Source: Rhizodiscina lignyota (lineage: Eukaryota; Ascomycota; Dothideomycetes; Aulographales; Rhizodiscinaceae). Taken from it: a DNA stretch of 64,000 bases. The translations under genes and the position numbers were made by a program. The notes below the pieces were generated by a model that made no database searches, was not told the origin of the DNA, and saw nothing but the letters and a program-made list of their open reading frames with translations. The stretch spans positions 3,999,049 through 4,063,048 of the forward strand of contig ML978121.1 of NCBI GenBank assembly GCA_010015805.1, given 5' to 3'. Shown one piece after another: positions 12,303 through 23,829 of this stretch (within the stretch, counting starts at the first letter, position 1; every line of letters begins with the position of its first letter).

Positions 12303-12809
12303 CTAAGCATCAACAGCCTGATCCTCCAACATCGCTCTCGCTTCCTTTGGATTGTTATACGGCCCACTTCCCGTCTTATCCTGAATAATGCTAACAATAT
12401 GACTCCAGCAGCTGTAAATCCTCAGATCCGTTATCAATCCCTCGGCGTTGAACACTGCCACTTCCGTCTCGTAAAACGGGTCGATCACGTCCCCGACAAT
12501 GGTCAGCCGTTTGCTCGTCTCGAAGAACACGGTGGCTAGTTCTCCGTCTGAAGTAGAGCATGTCGAAAGGACGCGCCTCTCGTTGAGACTCCAGCACTCA
12601 AGCATTTCTTTGAGCATTGAGATGGCGCCGGAATGGCCGATGCCTGGCCTCTTGTGCTCACGCATGCTGCGGAGGAAGACTTTGCAGTCAGGGGAGAAGA
12701 AGGCGGCGAAGGTGTCAAAGTCTTCAGGTGGCGAGGAAGGTGTCATCTTCTGGATGAGCTGGTAAAGGGCATTTAACTTGTTCTTGGGATCTTCTTTGGC
12801 GGTGGCCAT
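12303..12809 (-). CDS. SnoaL/NTF2-like fold protein
   Basis: 168-aa single-exon protein (ATG at 12809, MATAKEDPKNKLNALYQLI). The pattern of an N-terminal helix pair, a strand with FFSPDCKVFLRSM, a helix ISMLKEMLECW, then alternating strands RRVLSTCSTSDGELATVFFE and YETEVAVFNAEGLITDLRIY matches the SnoaL-like/NTF2-like cone fold. Members include ester cyclases, dehydratases and polyketide-tailoring enzymes as well as non-enzymatic proteins. Catalytic residues cannot be assigned. No targeting signal. Confidence 0.65.
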   Translation of the reverse strand: MATAKEDPKNKLNALYQLIQKMTPSSPPEDFDTFAAFFSPDCKVFLRSMREHKRPGIGHSGAISMLKEMLECWSLNERRVLSTCSTSDGELATVFFETSKRLTIVGDVIDPFYETEVAVFNAEGLITDLRIYSCWSHIVSIIQDKTGSGPYNNPKEARAMLEDQAVDA

Positions 12810-13997
12810 ATTGTTGACTTGGTTCAGACGTAATGAAAGAAGATGCTATGGACATACTTTAATGGCGTAGAGTACCATTAATAATAATAAGTACAGACCG
12901 ACTCCAACTGCATTACGCCGTCTCATCTCCTGAAGAGCACATAGGACAGCGGCATCGGTTGCATGCCCACTACTGTGACGAATGCGCTCTTCGCTGAAGC
13001 TAGTAGGGGTTAAAAGCCACCGCTAGGATTCCAAAGTAAACTGTGCACTCATTCACAACAACATATCTATAGAGGTTTGTAGGTATGAGCGCTAAGCCAG
13101 TCCCCAACTAGCTTCAGCAAAAGAGCGCATTTACCACGGTACCTCTCTCCACACACCTTGTCCAAAGCTAGTAATTCGCGGAGCAGGTGTGAAGCGGAAA
13201 CGTCCTGAATCGGCCATGCAAGCCACATGCTGCAAGAGTGGCTTCAAAGGTGGGCACGGTATTGCGCGGCTTTCCGATGATATTGAATTCCCTTGTGGGT
13301 ACGTTAGCAAATAATGTCGTGTCGAAATTTAGAATAGCGCTGCATGAATACGGAATACTGAAGGTTGGTCGAGAAAGGGGATTAATAAGCCTTGAGGGAG
13401 AACGAAGGTAGAGCTTGTTGATGACATGAAGCAAGATCGCTAAAGAAGCTATGAAGCCAAACGAGAACTGGGCCAAATAGCGAGAGATGTGTAGAATGAT
13501 GAGATGCAGTTCATCTCGCCGCTACTGTCACAGATCGGTGCATGTTGACCTCTTGCAGGAGAATCGAGTTCCACAGAATGAAGGAGTGAATTTACTGATC
13601 TCAACCTCGGAACATCCGTTAGTTGGCGGAGGAGTATGTCTATAGTCTCGAACGAGTAGACCGAAGCAATAAAGTCTCTCAAAGATGCAAGTTCATAGTG
13701 GGTCATAGTTGATTGTCTATGGAAGTTGGAGAGCAGCTATCATGCTAAGTGCCGATAGTGGTCCCACACGGGACGTCAGGGACGTTCGGCGTAACCCATC
13801 GAAATTTCGTTCACCTTTCCCAAACTCATAAAAGAGCCGTTTTCCACAAAGTTGTCAATTTCTTCTGCGACACCGCCGTAACATTATCTCCGTTGATGGG
13901 GATTGGCGTTTCTGAATACTCCGAGGGGTGTGGACTCCTGGTGGGGAAGCCATCATCAACTGCTATGACTCCGGTATGCTCGCACTCTCAACCTTCA
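12810..13997. other. 1.2 kb intergenic stretch with an inverted repeat
   Basis: Between two genes on the minus strand. Two minus-strand ORFs (13168..13476 and 13449..13706) and one plus-strand ORF (13749..14186, overlapping the FolB exon) lack recognisable domains. The main structure is the inverted repeat at 12981..13131. Confidence 0.5.
12981..13131. repeat. Imperfect 29/30-bp inverted repeat, about 92-bp spacer
   Basis: The left arm 12981..13009 (AATGCGCTCTTCGCTGAAGC...) and the right arm 13102..13131, read as its reverse complement (AATGCGCTCTTTTGCTGAAG...), pair over about 29 bp with a one-base indel and two or three mismatches. The arrangement could be a small MITE-like element or a hairpin-forming site. 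I see no clear target-site duplication outside the arms. Confidence 0.6.
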
Positions 13998-14875
13998 CTA
14001 TTCCTTGAATGTCGCTCGTTTTCTTGTGATCTCGATGCGAGCACCAGCGGCGGAAGTGATCCCACTCGGCTTCTGGATAGAAACGGTCAATGCATCGAAG
14101 CCCGGAGAGGAGAAAGCAATCTTCGCGATGAACGTTGCAAGCGCTTCGAGTGTATGGTAGGACGAATTCGTGACACCCTGATATGATTATCAGCAGCTGG
14201 CTCTCGAGGTCTTGATACGAGACGTACATCGTAGATGCCATTCACTAACGGCGCATACGTACGACATAGGACAGACTCATCCTCTGTACTACTCATATCC
14301 CAAAAGACCAAGTCCACAATGAGGAATTGTCTATCGATCCGTTCTTGGGGACTGACACCAATGATACACGGCATCTTGATCCCTTTGACAAATAGACGAA
14401 GCACGTCGAGCTCTATTTCTTGATGTTTCTCGACTTGTTCGGTAACACAAGCAACTCCCACGCCACCTTCAGCCAGCGCCAGGGCCTTCGGAAGCACAAT
14501 GACGATCTCGATTCGGCCCCTCTCCTGCACCTCTCCTGCCGCTTGAATGAAGAGCTGGGTCGAAACAGCAATGTTTTCAGCCAGACAGAACAGATCTGTC
14601 CACCCAGGTATCGGGCTGGTCTCTTCGCAGTTTCCGTGGCCTTCGACCTCCCTTCTCACCACTTCCTCCAACTTGCTGTAATCGAGGGTGTCGGACGCTC
14701 TGTCCGAGCTTGCGGCGGTGTTCGAGTTGGTGGTCACGCTTAGGTCGATAATTACAGGCTGCAGGCGGTCGCGCCCCAAGGCATCTGTTCCAACTTTTGC
14801 TGATAGAGTCTGCTGGAGCAGAGAAACGGAGTCTCTGGTCGGCTGGGAGCTGAGAGGTGAGAGTACGCTTGCCAT
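13998..14875 (-). CDS. Dihydroneopterin aldolase (FolB)-domain protein
   Basis: Exon 1 14875..14228, intron 14227..14178 (GTACGT...ATCAG, 50 nt), exon 2 14177..13998; 275 aa. The C-terminal half is a FolB/DHNA fold: GVSPQERIDRQFLIVDLVFW carries the catalytic-type Glu, SYHTLEALATFIAKIAF holds the helix Glu, and VSIQKPSGITSAAGARIEI carries the conserved Lys. The N-terminal half looks like a degenerate second FolB copy (VIIDLSV, IQAAGEVQERGRIEIVIVLPKA). In yeast DHNA is fused with HPPK and DHPS in Fol1; here it is free-standing. A folate-pathway role is inferred; it could instead be a divergent tunnelling-fold protein. Confidence 0.75.
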
Positions 14876-15447
14876 GTTGAAGGAGATTTCCCAGTATGCT
14901 GACCGTCAGAGCGCGAACAGAAGCGTCTCAAGAGAAAGTTTTTGTTTTGTTTTTGTGAACGGGTGTTGGTTGTGGTTGAAGGAGAGAGCAATTCGCGAAG
15001 AGTGAGAAGACCTACGTTCGTTGTGTGCCACTGGGAACGAGCGTAACACTTTTAGCGCAACACCCGTGACACTCCTGACACTTACACTTCAAAGTTGAAG
15101 GAACTGGAAGAGCAGCGATGGAGACAGGGATATGATCCAATTAACTTTCACAAAGTGATGATGACGAGGACTAAGGGGAGAGGATGGGATGGCGGCCTTC
15201 CTTCATGATGTGGAAAGGGACAGATCGTTTGATTAATACATTTCAACGCCACGCTAGATTCTGTTCAGACGTCAGCCTTAAGCCCTAGAACATAACCCAT
15301 ATCTATAACGGTTCGGAAGACGATGAGGAACTGTCGTTGCGATGTGGGCACTAGCCGCTCAGGGTTAGGGTTGTCACGACGAACTTATTCTCAAGCCACA
15401 GATGAAGACACCAACATTACAACAACCCCCATCTCAATTTTTCCACA
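14876..15447. promoter_or_regulatory. Divergent promoter, FolB gene (-) and SPOUT1-like gene (+)
   Basis: 572 bp between start codons. It contains several GTGACACT/TGACAC-like motifs at about 15066-15082 and purine-rich stretches. No ORF I can support. Confidence 0.4.
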
Positions 15448-16722
15448 ATGCCGTCGCACAATTCCAAGGTAAATTCCTAGCAAAGCACCCTGTTTTTGTC
15501 TACGAACTAATAATTGGCATAGAAGAGAAAGCGTTATGATGAACCAAATGCATCCACACCAGACACCACCAAACCAACAGCGATATTTCAGGCTCCAGGC
15601 AAAGGACGGCATTACACTGTCAGCATAGCCCTTACTGGCAGCATCATCGCAAAGTCGGTCTAAATCCAAACATCTATCCCAATTGCTCGTATCTCATAAC
15701 ATCGTAGTGCTCAAAATCACGAGCTCAAAACCGCACTCGCCGGCCAAATAGCCCGTGCTGCTGCTGTCTTCTGCGTTGATGAGATCGTCGTCTTCAACGA
15801 TGGCCAATCCCACTCTCGTGATGAGCACCACGGCCGTCATCAACACCAGGAAAACCGTTTCAACAATAATGATGCCCAAGCAGAAGACGAGCACACCGGC
15901 TGGTCCGACCCAGACCACTTTCTCGTCCACCTTCTGTCGTATCTCGAATGCCCTCCCCATCTGCGGAGAAGACTATTTCCCATTCACCCGAATCTGCGGA
16001 CCGCAGGCTCATTACCGTCCTTGGACATGCCACACCACCTCCGACAGCACGAGTGGTGTGAGTATCGTGAGGGCGTCACATTGCCCCCAACCTCTCAAAA
16101 CCAGCAACGTACGGTCGTCGATGTCGGTCTCAAAACCACCGTAGAGATGGACACGCTCATTAAGCCCAATACGCGTGTAACACACAAACTCCCTGCGCAG
16201 CCACCTCGCAAGGATGATTCCTCTCCTTTGAAAGCCGAAATCGTGGACCCCACCACGCCTCGCACAGAAGCGGGCTTCTATTGGGGCTATGATGTTCGCT
16301 CTGCTCCTTCGCTCTCATCCGTGTTCACAGAGTGTCCCTTCGAGGGTGGATACGACGTCAGCATCGGCACCTCCGAGCGTGGAAATGTCCTCTCATCAGT
16401 TCTACCTCTAGATCTGGTCTCCTCCCGACATGCCAAGGACTTCGACGACAACGCACTACACCGACTTCCAGACAGCTTCACTCATCTTCTCTTGGTATTC
16501 GGCGGCGTAGCAGGTCTCGAAGCTGCTGCGGCGGCGGACGAGGACTTAGCGAGGCAGGGTGTAAAGCCTGAGAGCGTCAGTGAGCTATTCGATGCGTGGG
16601 TGAATGTGTGTCCGGGGCAAGGGAGCAGGACGATTCGTACCGAGGAGGCGGTGTGGTTGGGGTTGGCGGCGTTTAGGGAGTATGTAACGATCTGTGGACA
16701 AGAGGAGGAAGTGCAGGAGTGA
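15448..16722 (+). CDS. SPOUT-type RNA methyltransferase, human SPOUT1/C9orf114 family
   Basis: Predicted SAM-dependent RNA methyltransferase of the SPOUT superfamily. Exons 15448..15468, 15523..15653 and 15708..16722; 388 aa. Exon 1 is only 21 nt (MPSHNSK). The second junction (donor GTCGGT, acceptor CGTAG) rebuilds SIIANAQNHELKTALAGQIA, matching the family, which continues RAAAVFCVDEIVVF. An acidic/His-rich insert follows, then LSYLECPPHLRRRLFP, WCEYREGVTL, a central GYDVRSAPSLSSVFTECPF, and the C-terminal knot region THLLLVFGGVAGLEAAAA. Probably nuclear or nucleolar. The weak 5' splice sites are the least certain part. Confidence 0.85.
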
Positions 16723-17309
16723 CGACGACAGGTGATGCGCGATTTGAAGAGCGACGATTTCATCGCGACATACTATGTACTGATTTCCCGCTCATCCAAA
16801 CGGCCTGGCGATTTCTCGATCAAAGTGGATATACCTACGTGGCTAAGCATGCAAGCCAATTATCAACCGAAAACCAATACTAAGGAGTAATTATGACATG
16901 AATTCTTCATCTCTCATTCCCACAGGAGGCTGAAAGGCAAAAGTCTACATAGGCCGCCAGCCTGCGCTGTGACATCTACATACATTCGTTCTCCCATCCC
17001 TGGAAGAAATGCCGTTGTCCATACGCCTCGTAGCAATGCAGGTAAAACAATACCGAATACAGACCATCAGTGTAGCAATACAGCAATGCCCGCTCAAACG
17101 CGTGAACACCGAAACAGCAATGGAATCATCAGCATCGTCAACCCTACAATGGAAAATGAAACAAGAACTTCAAACAAAGAGAAACGTCTCAGCGAAATGC
17201 TCCATCCATCCCGCACGTCATATCAGTGATGAACCTTTCGAACAAAAGAAACATGTTGACCATTACGCTCTCCATATACCCACACACATTATGTCAGTGG
17301 AACAGAGGA
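16723..17309. other. Intergenic 3' region between convergent SPOUT1-like gene and MED12
   Basis: 587 bp holding both 3' UTRs. Two overlapping plus-strand ORFs (16969..17347) have no recognisable domain. Confidence 0.5.
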
Positions 17310-17576
17310 TCATACAACCCTCCTTGCCCCAAAAAGCGCCAAGCTAATCGCCGTATCGTTCCCATCAATCTTCTCCTTTCCGCCTTGTGCCGTCGCCCCA
17401 GCACCAACAGTCGCACCTCCACCGGCCGACGCATCAGGTAAGATTTCCCATCTACGCAGCGGGAACGGTACGGGTGGGTTGAATTGTGGTCGTGCGTGCG
17501 GTTGCGCTTGTGTTTGTTGAGCTGGTGGATTTGGGGCCTGGCTTTGGGATTGTGCTGAAGTTTGGCTCGGAGTTTG

Positions 17577-17619
<43 letters not shown>

Positions 17620-20600
17620 TTCTGGTTCTGACTCTGGCTCGTGTTCTGGCTGGATTGAGCGTTCCGCAGCGCAGCCTGTTGCTGCTGCATGCGATTCTGG
17701 TGAACAGGCGGCCATCCCTGTTGTACCTGTCTTGGCTGTTGAATCTGCATCTGTGGCTGGAATTGCGCGCCCTGCTGCTGGACTTGTGCGTACTGCGTGA
17801 CGCCTGGTCGGCCACCCATTTGTTGGAGGCCTGGTTTTTGGGGTAGATTCGTCGGTGGATAGACAGAAGCGTGGAGCTGTGGTTGGAAACGCTGTTGTGA
17901 GTTTGAACGCTGCATCTGTGGGGCTTGCATTGCGGATTGTTGCGAGTTCTGGCGTTGCATCGCTGGTGCTTGGGCCGGTTGAGATGCAGGTCGTGCTGGC
18001 TGTTGCATAGCAGGTGACGAAGGTGCTGGTGAGGAGCCCGCTACGTTGCTGGCCTTTGGGGTACTCGTTGCATTGGCGTTGGTAGATGCGGACATCGATG
18101 TGACGAGGCAAAGCCACGCCTCAGGAGTGCTGGATGAGCCAAACAGGAATGAAACGCGAGCGTCACAGTTCGACTTTGGGACCTCGACTTTGGCGAGATG
18201 CGCGCGGACATCGGCGGACAGGTCTGGCGGAAAGATTAGCAAGTTATCTGTCAGAAAAAGAGATGGGAGATATATACCATCGGACAGCAACGCGAGTAAA
18301 TCAAACACCGCCTCGATCGTACGCGCCGACTGCTGCAGCACTGGGTTGACAAGCAATGAGCACAACGCCGACACGTAGCCTAACTGATCCGAAGAGCCTG
18401 CCACAGCGAGATCCCGCTGGTGCGCAATGCATAGATACACCATTGCAACAATCCATTCGCATACCAAGCGAACTCTTCCCGATCCGCCAGAAACAGACAT
18501 TTGCGACTGCTGCTCCAACAGCTCTGCGAGCGCTTTGAACCGTTCCGTTAGACTTGAGACGTACTGTGGGTTGGCTGGTGAGTTGTTGTATTTGGATGTG
18601 GCATCCACGACGCTCAAGTACCGCTGCAGGAAAACAATACACTTTGCGCGGCCATCCTTGTCGAGATCGAAATTACCATCCGCGAGCTTCTCCGAGAATT
18701 GTGACGTCGCATACATGATGCGCTCTTCGGCGAACTGGCGAACCTTGGTGCATACACTATCGCCAAAGCCAGCGAGCAAGTCTGCCCAGGAAGTTGATTC
18801 GCGTTCGAGGGCTGACTTGATTGCGTCCAGAAGGGCCCCATCAAGGCCAGCGTCGGCGTCGTTTGCTCCTGACGAAGTGCTGAGCAGATGCCGGATCTGG
18901 AGCTGACAAAACGGGAGGGAGAAGTCATCCGCGGCATCAATGACTCCTTTGACAACTTCCTGCTTGTCCATTCCTTTAGCATCTGAGGAGTCGTGTGGGC
19001 TAAACAGGGCGTTGAGTAACGCTTCGAGCGCTCTGCTGTCCGCTGTAGAGTTGATCTGCAGCATCTGCGCCACGCTATCAACATCCTTGACAGACAAGAC
19101 GCGAAGTGGATCCAGCACGCCCTCACTATGCGTCAGTTCTTCCGCCAGGCTCACAGAATTTGGATCGTTCGATTTCGCGCCGACATCCAATAACGGCTTG
19201 AGCATCCTGACCATCGTTGCCTCCTGCTTCTGCACCTCGATATTAAAGCGATACATGTCCTGCGGCTGCACCAACGGATGCTCCTTCAGCGCACCAAATA
19301 CAAGTGCGCACAAGAGATTCAGTGCCCCGCCAGAAGCACGACGAGGATCCAGTCTGCCAAGCGTGTCGATGATCTTCTTCGTGTTGTCGACAGTCTTGCT
19401 CAGATCCGCGACACCGGCTCCAATGATTGTGGGAAGTGCAAAGGACAGCAGCGATACCGAGCCAGGGACCTGCTCGAGCAGTAGGCCAGTAACCCACTCG
19501 CTCAGATGACGCTCAAACACACGTTCGTCAAATGCCCGCAGCTTCTGTAGCCAGACTTCGTATGGGCATATCGTCTTTCCATCACTTGGACAAGACCCCT
19601 TCAACTCGTCAAGCTGCTCCGCCATCCGCCCCACAATGCGGGCAAACACGCGTCCGGCCTGTCCTTCGTCCATACTCGTGCCACTACCTAAGATTCGTTC
19701 AATCTCTTCGTCGACATTGAGTTCTCCTCGTCCCATCGTGACGTCGCCCATGCCGTCGGACGCAGGACTGCACATTGCAACCGCGGCTCTCTGCTCGCAT
19801 CTGTTCAGGTCTAACTTAAGTTGCTGAACAAGACGAGCGTCCGCGCCGACCCTGCTGGCAAGGTCGAACATTGCAAGCACGAAGCAACGCTCCAACGGCT
19901 GCATTGCGCGGAGCTGGGAGTACTTCTCGGTTAGTTTGCTCACCAAAGGAGATAGCGCTCCGATAGCAGCGAAGCTCTTCGAGCGGAGATTGAGAGTATC
20001 GGCGCAGGCAGCGAGCACGGTGACGTCAAACGAAGACACCGACATCCCGATGACATCGGCGAGGATAGCCATATCGTTGAGTGATTCGAGAAGCCGCCGG
20101 ACAATGTAGAACTGATATGGGGTGATGGTTGAGACACGTGACTCTGTTGGCTTTTCTTCAGTGCTCTTTGGATCGTTAACGACGGTCTGGAATAGCGTGG
20201 ACACGTTGTAGCGAAGCCAGCGAGAGAGCTCGTATTGTGTGGTGAGGCTCTGCTTGTCGAGCTGCAGCGCTTTGATGCCTGAGAGGTCGAAGGTTTCGCT
20301 CTTAGTGAGTTGCTCGATGCGCGATTGTAGCTCTTCGATGGCAGTGATCTCAGCATCTGCATCTAGACCGACGTTTTTCAGGAGCGTTGCCCGAAGGTTA
20401 GCTAGATGGTCCGGCAACCCGTGCAACGGTAGTTCCGCGAGAAGACGTTTATGTGCTTCAACCGTAGATGTAGAGCTCGAGCTCCCCGTCATCGTACCGG
20501 ACGCAATAAGCCACTGTAGATATCTGCCAACAGAAATGTGCTTTGAGCGGCAAAGCTCAGCAATGACCTTGAACAATGCCTCTTCCTTGATACCTGAGTC

Positions 20601-22637
20601 TGGACCAAGACTAGTGAGAAGATCCAGAATAGCACTGTCAGTGTCTATGCCGGCCATCTTCCATTTTCTCAGTAATCGGACAGCGAGGTGTATGCGATAG
20701 TTGCCAGAACGATAACGCGAACAAGCCCAACCGAGCACCAAATCAACAGTGTCACGATTCGACAGCCCACAGGCCATACAGGAGGATGCAACAGCATCAA
20801 CGTCGAACGTGATTATCGCCTCCGGGAGTGCCGTATCGAGAACCTTGAGCAGCGACTTTCTGGGGCTAGTCTTCAAACTGCCACTTGCGCTACCAGTCCG
20901 AAGTAGAAATTCATTCCGCCTCGAGAGGTTGCTGATTGCGGTTTGCAAAGCTGGATCCGTGTTCCACTGTGGGAATTTCTCGATGATGTCTTTGTATCTC
21001 TCCCAGCTCTTTGGAAGAATCAAACACGCCTCGTGTTTGACTATCATCTCGGCTAAAATCTGCTTCAACCTCTGCAGGATTTTCTCATCTGCCTCTTCAG
21101 ATTCGGGCACATCCAGTCTGCTGAAGTGCTGGAGAAGAGCCTCGGCAAGCCGTTTCCCACGTCTTCTCGTGGCATTCAAGTCCTTCCAGTAAATCGTCGA
21201 CATCATGAGCCATACTGGAAGTCTGTCCGTGGTGCTGGATTCCAACGACGCAAGTAACCATTCCAGATACTGTTCTTGGTCCAACAGACGCTCGTTGTAA
21301 AGATGGCACACCAGCCTGATCGCATATTCAATCTTCCATCTCCACCCATCTGCGCCGCAGTAGGTGATGACGGATTCGAGAAATTGTTGCACCTGCCCAG
21401 TCCATTCCTTGACCCATTTTGCTTCTCCACCAATGCCTGGCGCCGCCGCCGTGCCTGCGCCCTTTCTCTTAAACGCACGCATCTCGTTGGCGCCGACGCA
21501 CTTTGCTAGCCATACCGCTCTATTGAATGGTATTTTCTTCCCCATGCACTCTTCTAGGAGACCTTTCCCTCTAATTCCATGCGGTATTCTCCTGCTAAGC
21601 CGTCGGAGCGGCACGTTGACATTTGCCAGTTCGAGCAACCAGTTTTCTCTACTCTTATCTGTAAGGGCTACGCGAGGAGGAGGCTTGAATGTGCTTGGCG
21701 TTGAGAGTTTGCCCATCTGTTGTCTTCTCTCAAGAACGGTGACGAACAGACTTGACAGTGTTTGCATGCCAGACTTGTTCTTGAGACTGGACCATAGCGA
21801 CGGTCGTGCCGTGTTAGAGTCATGTATCGATACTAAAGGAGTTGACTGGAACCCGCTTTTGATGAGTTTGTCTGTCAGGTGGTCTTCAGGTTGTGTGCCG
21901 GTCCAAGGATTAAAGTCCGCGGCTTCTGTACAGGCGTGTTTGTTAGTGCATGGACGATCCTCATGACAACGCAGTTGTAATGACGGAGCCTTACTACCGT
22001 TTGGATACTTTCTCGAATCTGGAGGTGGTTCGAGAGTAACAATTCCTGGGATACCCTTTGCTTTCTTTGTCCGAGCCTGGTGCACACTATGGATCACTTG
22101 TTGTAACTGCAGCGTTCTCGGATTATTCGTATTCCCTGGACGAGGAGGAAAGGGAACCGGAGGAGCCATATTTGCAGGTGCGGAAGCACTCCTCGGAGCC
22201 TCATCCCCATCTCCAGCCACCGCATCTATAAAACGCATCCTCGGCCTCCCTCTCCGGTCCAACGTCAATTTGCCCTTCAAACTCGCGGAAATGGCATCGA
22301 TAGGATTCGGTGATTCGACAGCCGGTGTCGTCGCGGCTGAAGTTTGCCTTAGTCCAGCACTCCCAACAACGCCATCGGCAGACCTCGGCCTCGTGCTGTC
22401 CCCATCTCCAGCCGTCAGGTCGATCACCAATTCGGGTCTCTTGCTAGTCGTAGCATTTCCACTGCCATTACTGCCCCCTCCGGCTTTCGCAGCACCCGCT
22501 AACTGAACATGCTGCGCAGAGAAGGATCGCACGGGGGCGCGAGATGGCACTCCTCCTGCTGCAGCGAAACGCTGCGCCGGAACAGTACTGGGAGGTGCTC
22601 CAGGAGGGCGCGTCTGCGCGGACGGACGAGACGTCAT
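17310..22637 (-). CDS. MED12: Mediator complex subunit 12 (Srb8)
   Basis: Largest scaffold of the CDK8 kinase module of Mediator; it represses or activates RNA polymerase II transcription in the nucleus. The frame is open for 1775 codons. The Med12 signature AADFNPWTGTQPEDHLTDKL lies near residue 240; LLELANVNVPLRRLSRRIPHG follows. A long helical body precedes a Gln/Ser/Pro-rich tail and the conserved terminus RRWEILPD...NDTAISLALFGARRV. Two stretches look like introns whose length is a multiple of three and which lack stops: 21997..21926 (72 nt, branch CACTAAC, CTGTACAG acceptor) and 18277..18224 (54 nt, GCTAAT branch, CCGCCAG). Removing both gives 1733 aa and better family agreement. Confidence 0.93.
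17575..17640. repeat. Hexanucleotide repeat (GGCTCT)n encoding Ser-Gln repeats
   Basis: About ten near-perfect GGCTCT/GGTTCT units in the MED12 coding strand's complement, encoding an (SQ)n run in the C-terminal Gln-rich tail. Likely length-variable between isolates. Confidence 0.8.
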
Positions 22638-23829
22638 GTCATGTGGCGGCGGACAGGACGCTGTTCTTATTCGGCATCATGAGTTGAGCGAGGGAGACTC
22701 GAATGGCGTTTGCTGGTGCTACGATGGCGATGTCGGAAGAGAGCGACGACGTGCGTTTACGGGCGAGGCCAGACCCCGAGCGTGGATGGTGGGAGATGGG
22801 ACGAAAGAGGTACGTTGTCGTCCGGGAGTGGATGGCGTCTGGCGGGGGAATTGGGAAGGTGAAGTCGTAGACTTGTGTGAGGAGGGCGTTATGATACACA
22901 ACAGCGACGTTCTCGCAATGCAGCGTGATTGTGGTGAGCTGACTGAGTGAGGTGCTGGGTGTAGGGGTGGGTGACGAACTGGCGGGTTCGCTTTCCCTCC
23001 CTTGGGTGATGGATCGCTCGGGTCAAGGGCCTCCACTCAACTAATAGCCTCTCAAGTTATGTACGCCGCCCAAGGCTAACAGGCCAGCTAACAGGCCAAG
23101 CGAAAAGGCAAAAAACGTGGGACTAACTAACGGGGACGGCCCTTCCCACACCTCGCTCTCCCGGACTATCGTCCCCGGCGTTGTCAGCAAGGACCGGTGG
23201 ACGACGTTGCCACGCTCAATTTCTTGCAAATATCTCGGAACTCCCGTCACTACTCCTGCGGGATCAATCATTCTCGCTCTCGTACGAAATCACCACCGAC
23301 ACGCCGATGCATTTAATCCGTCGTCGGACAAAGGCACTCTTGCCTATAAGTCCGAGATACGCACGACGGCGGAACCACTGCTACTCCAGAGAATATCCGG
23401 CTGCAAGCGAACGGTCAAGGTGGTCACTGTGCTGTAACTAGTAGGGTGACAAATGCTCTTGGTAGTATTACACGCCGCAGGTACGTACTGGCTGAGGTGG
23501 ACTGGAGCGGCGTTAGGTAGTCTATGGCAGCCTCGGCCGCCGGGATCCGCGTATCAAGCTCGCATTTCCACAGCTTCCGCCTTATCACGATCTTGGTAAG
23601 AAGTGCGCAGATGAAATCGGAGGCTGATGAGTTACTATGTACAAGATTGTCCTCCAAAAGTCCGCTGGAGAAAATGAATTTGGTATCACAGACTTCATGT
23701 TCGCTGGCCGTTGCCCGTTCGGGAAACTTGCCGCGCTAAACGCACCCCCTCGTATCACCTGCCACTGAAGCACATGGCCATTTTCCCTTTCAACCTGACG
23801 CTCCGTAATCTGATGGCACAGCTGATGCC
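22638..23829. promoter_or_regulatory. 1.2 kb MED12 upstream region
   Basis: Contains the MED12 promoter and the 3' UTR of the Asterix-like gene. Several short ORFs on both strands (22636..22950, 23117..23437, 23041..23271) have no recognisable domain or intron connections. Confidence 0.45.

Noticed and set aside
13749-14186. 145-codon plus-strand ORF
   Set aside because: Overlaps the second FolB exon on the opposite strand and has no domain.
17452-18117. Minus-strand Ser/Pro/Glu-repeat ORF in MED12
   Set aside because: Frame-shifted reading of the Gln-rich MED12 tail.
18248-18277. 30-nt intron in MED12 (ending CTGACAG)
   Set aside because: Too short; the 54-nt version with a branch site and a better acceptor fits.
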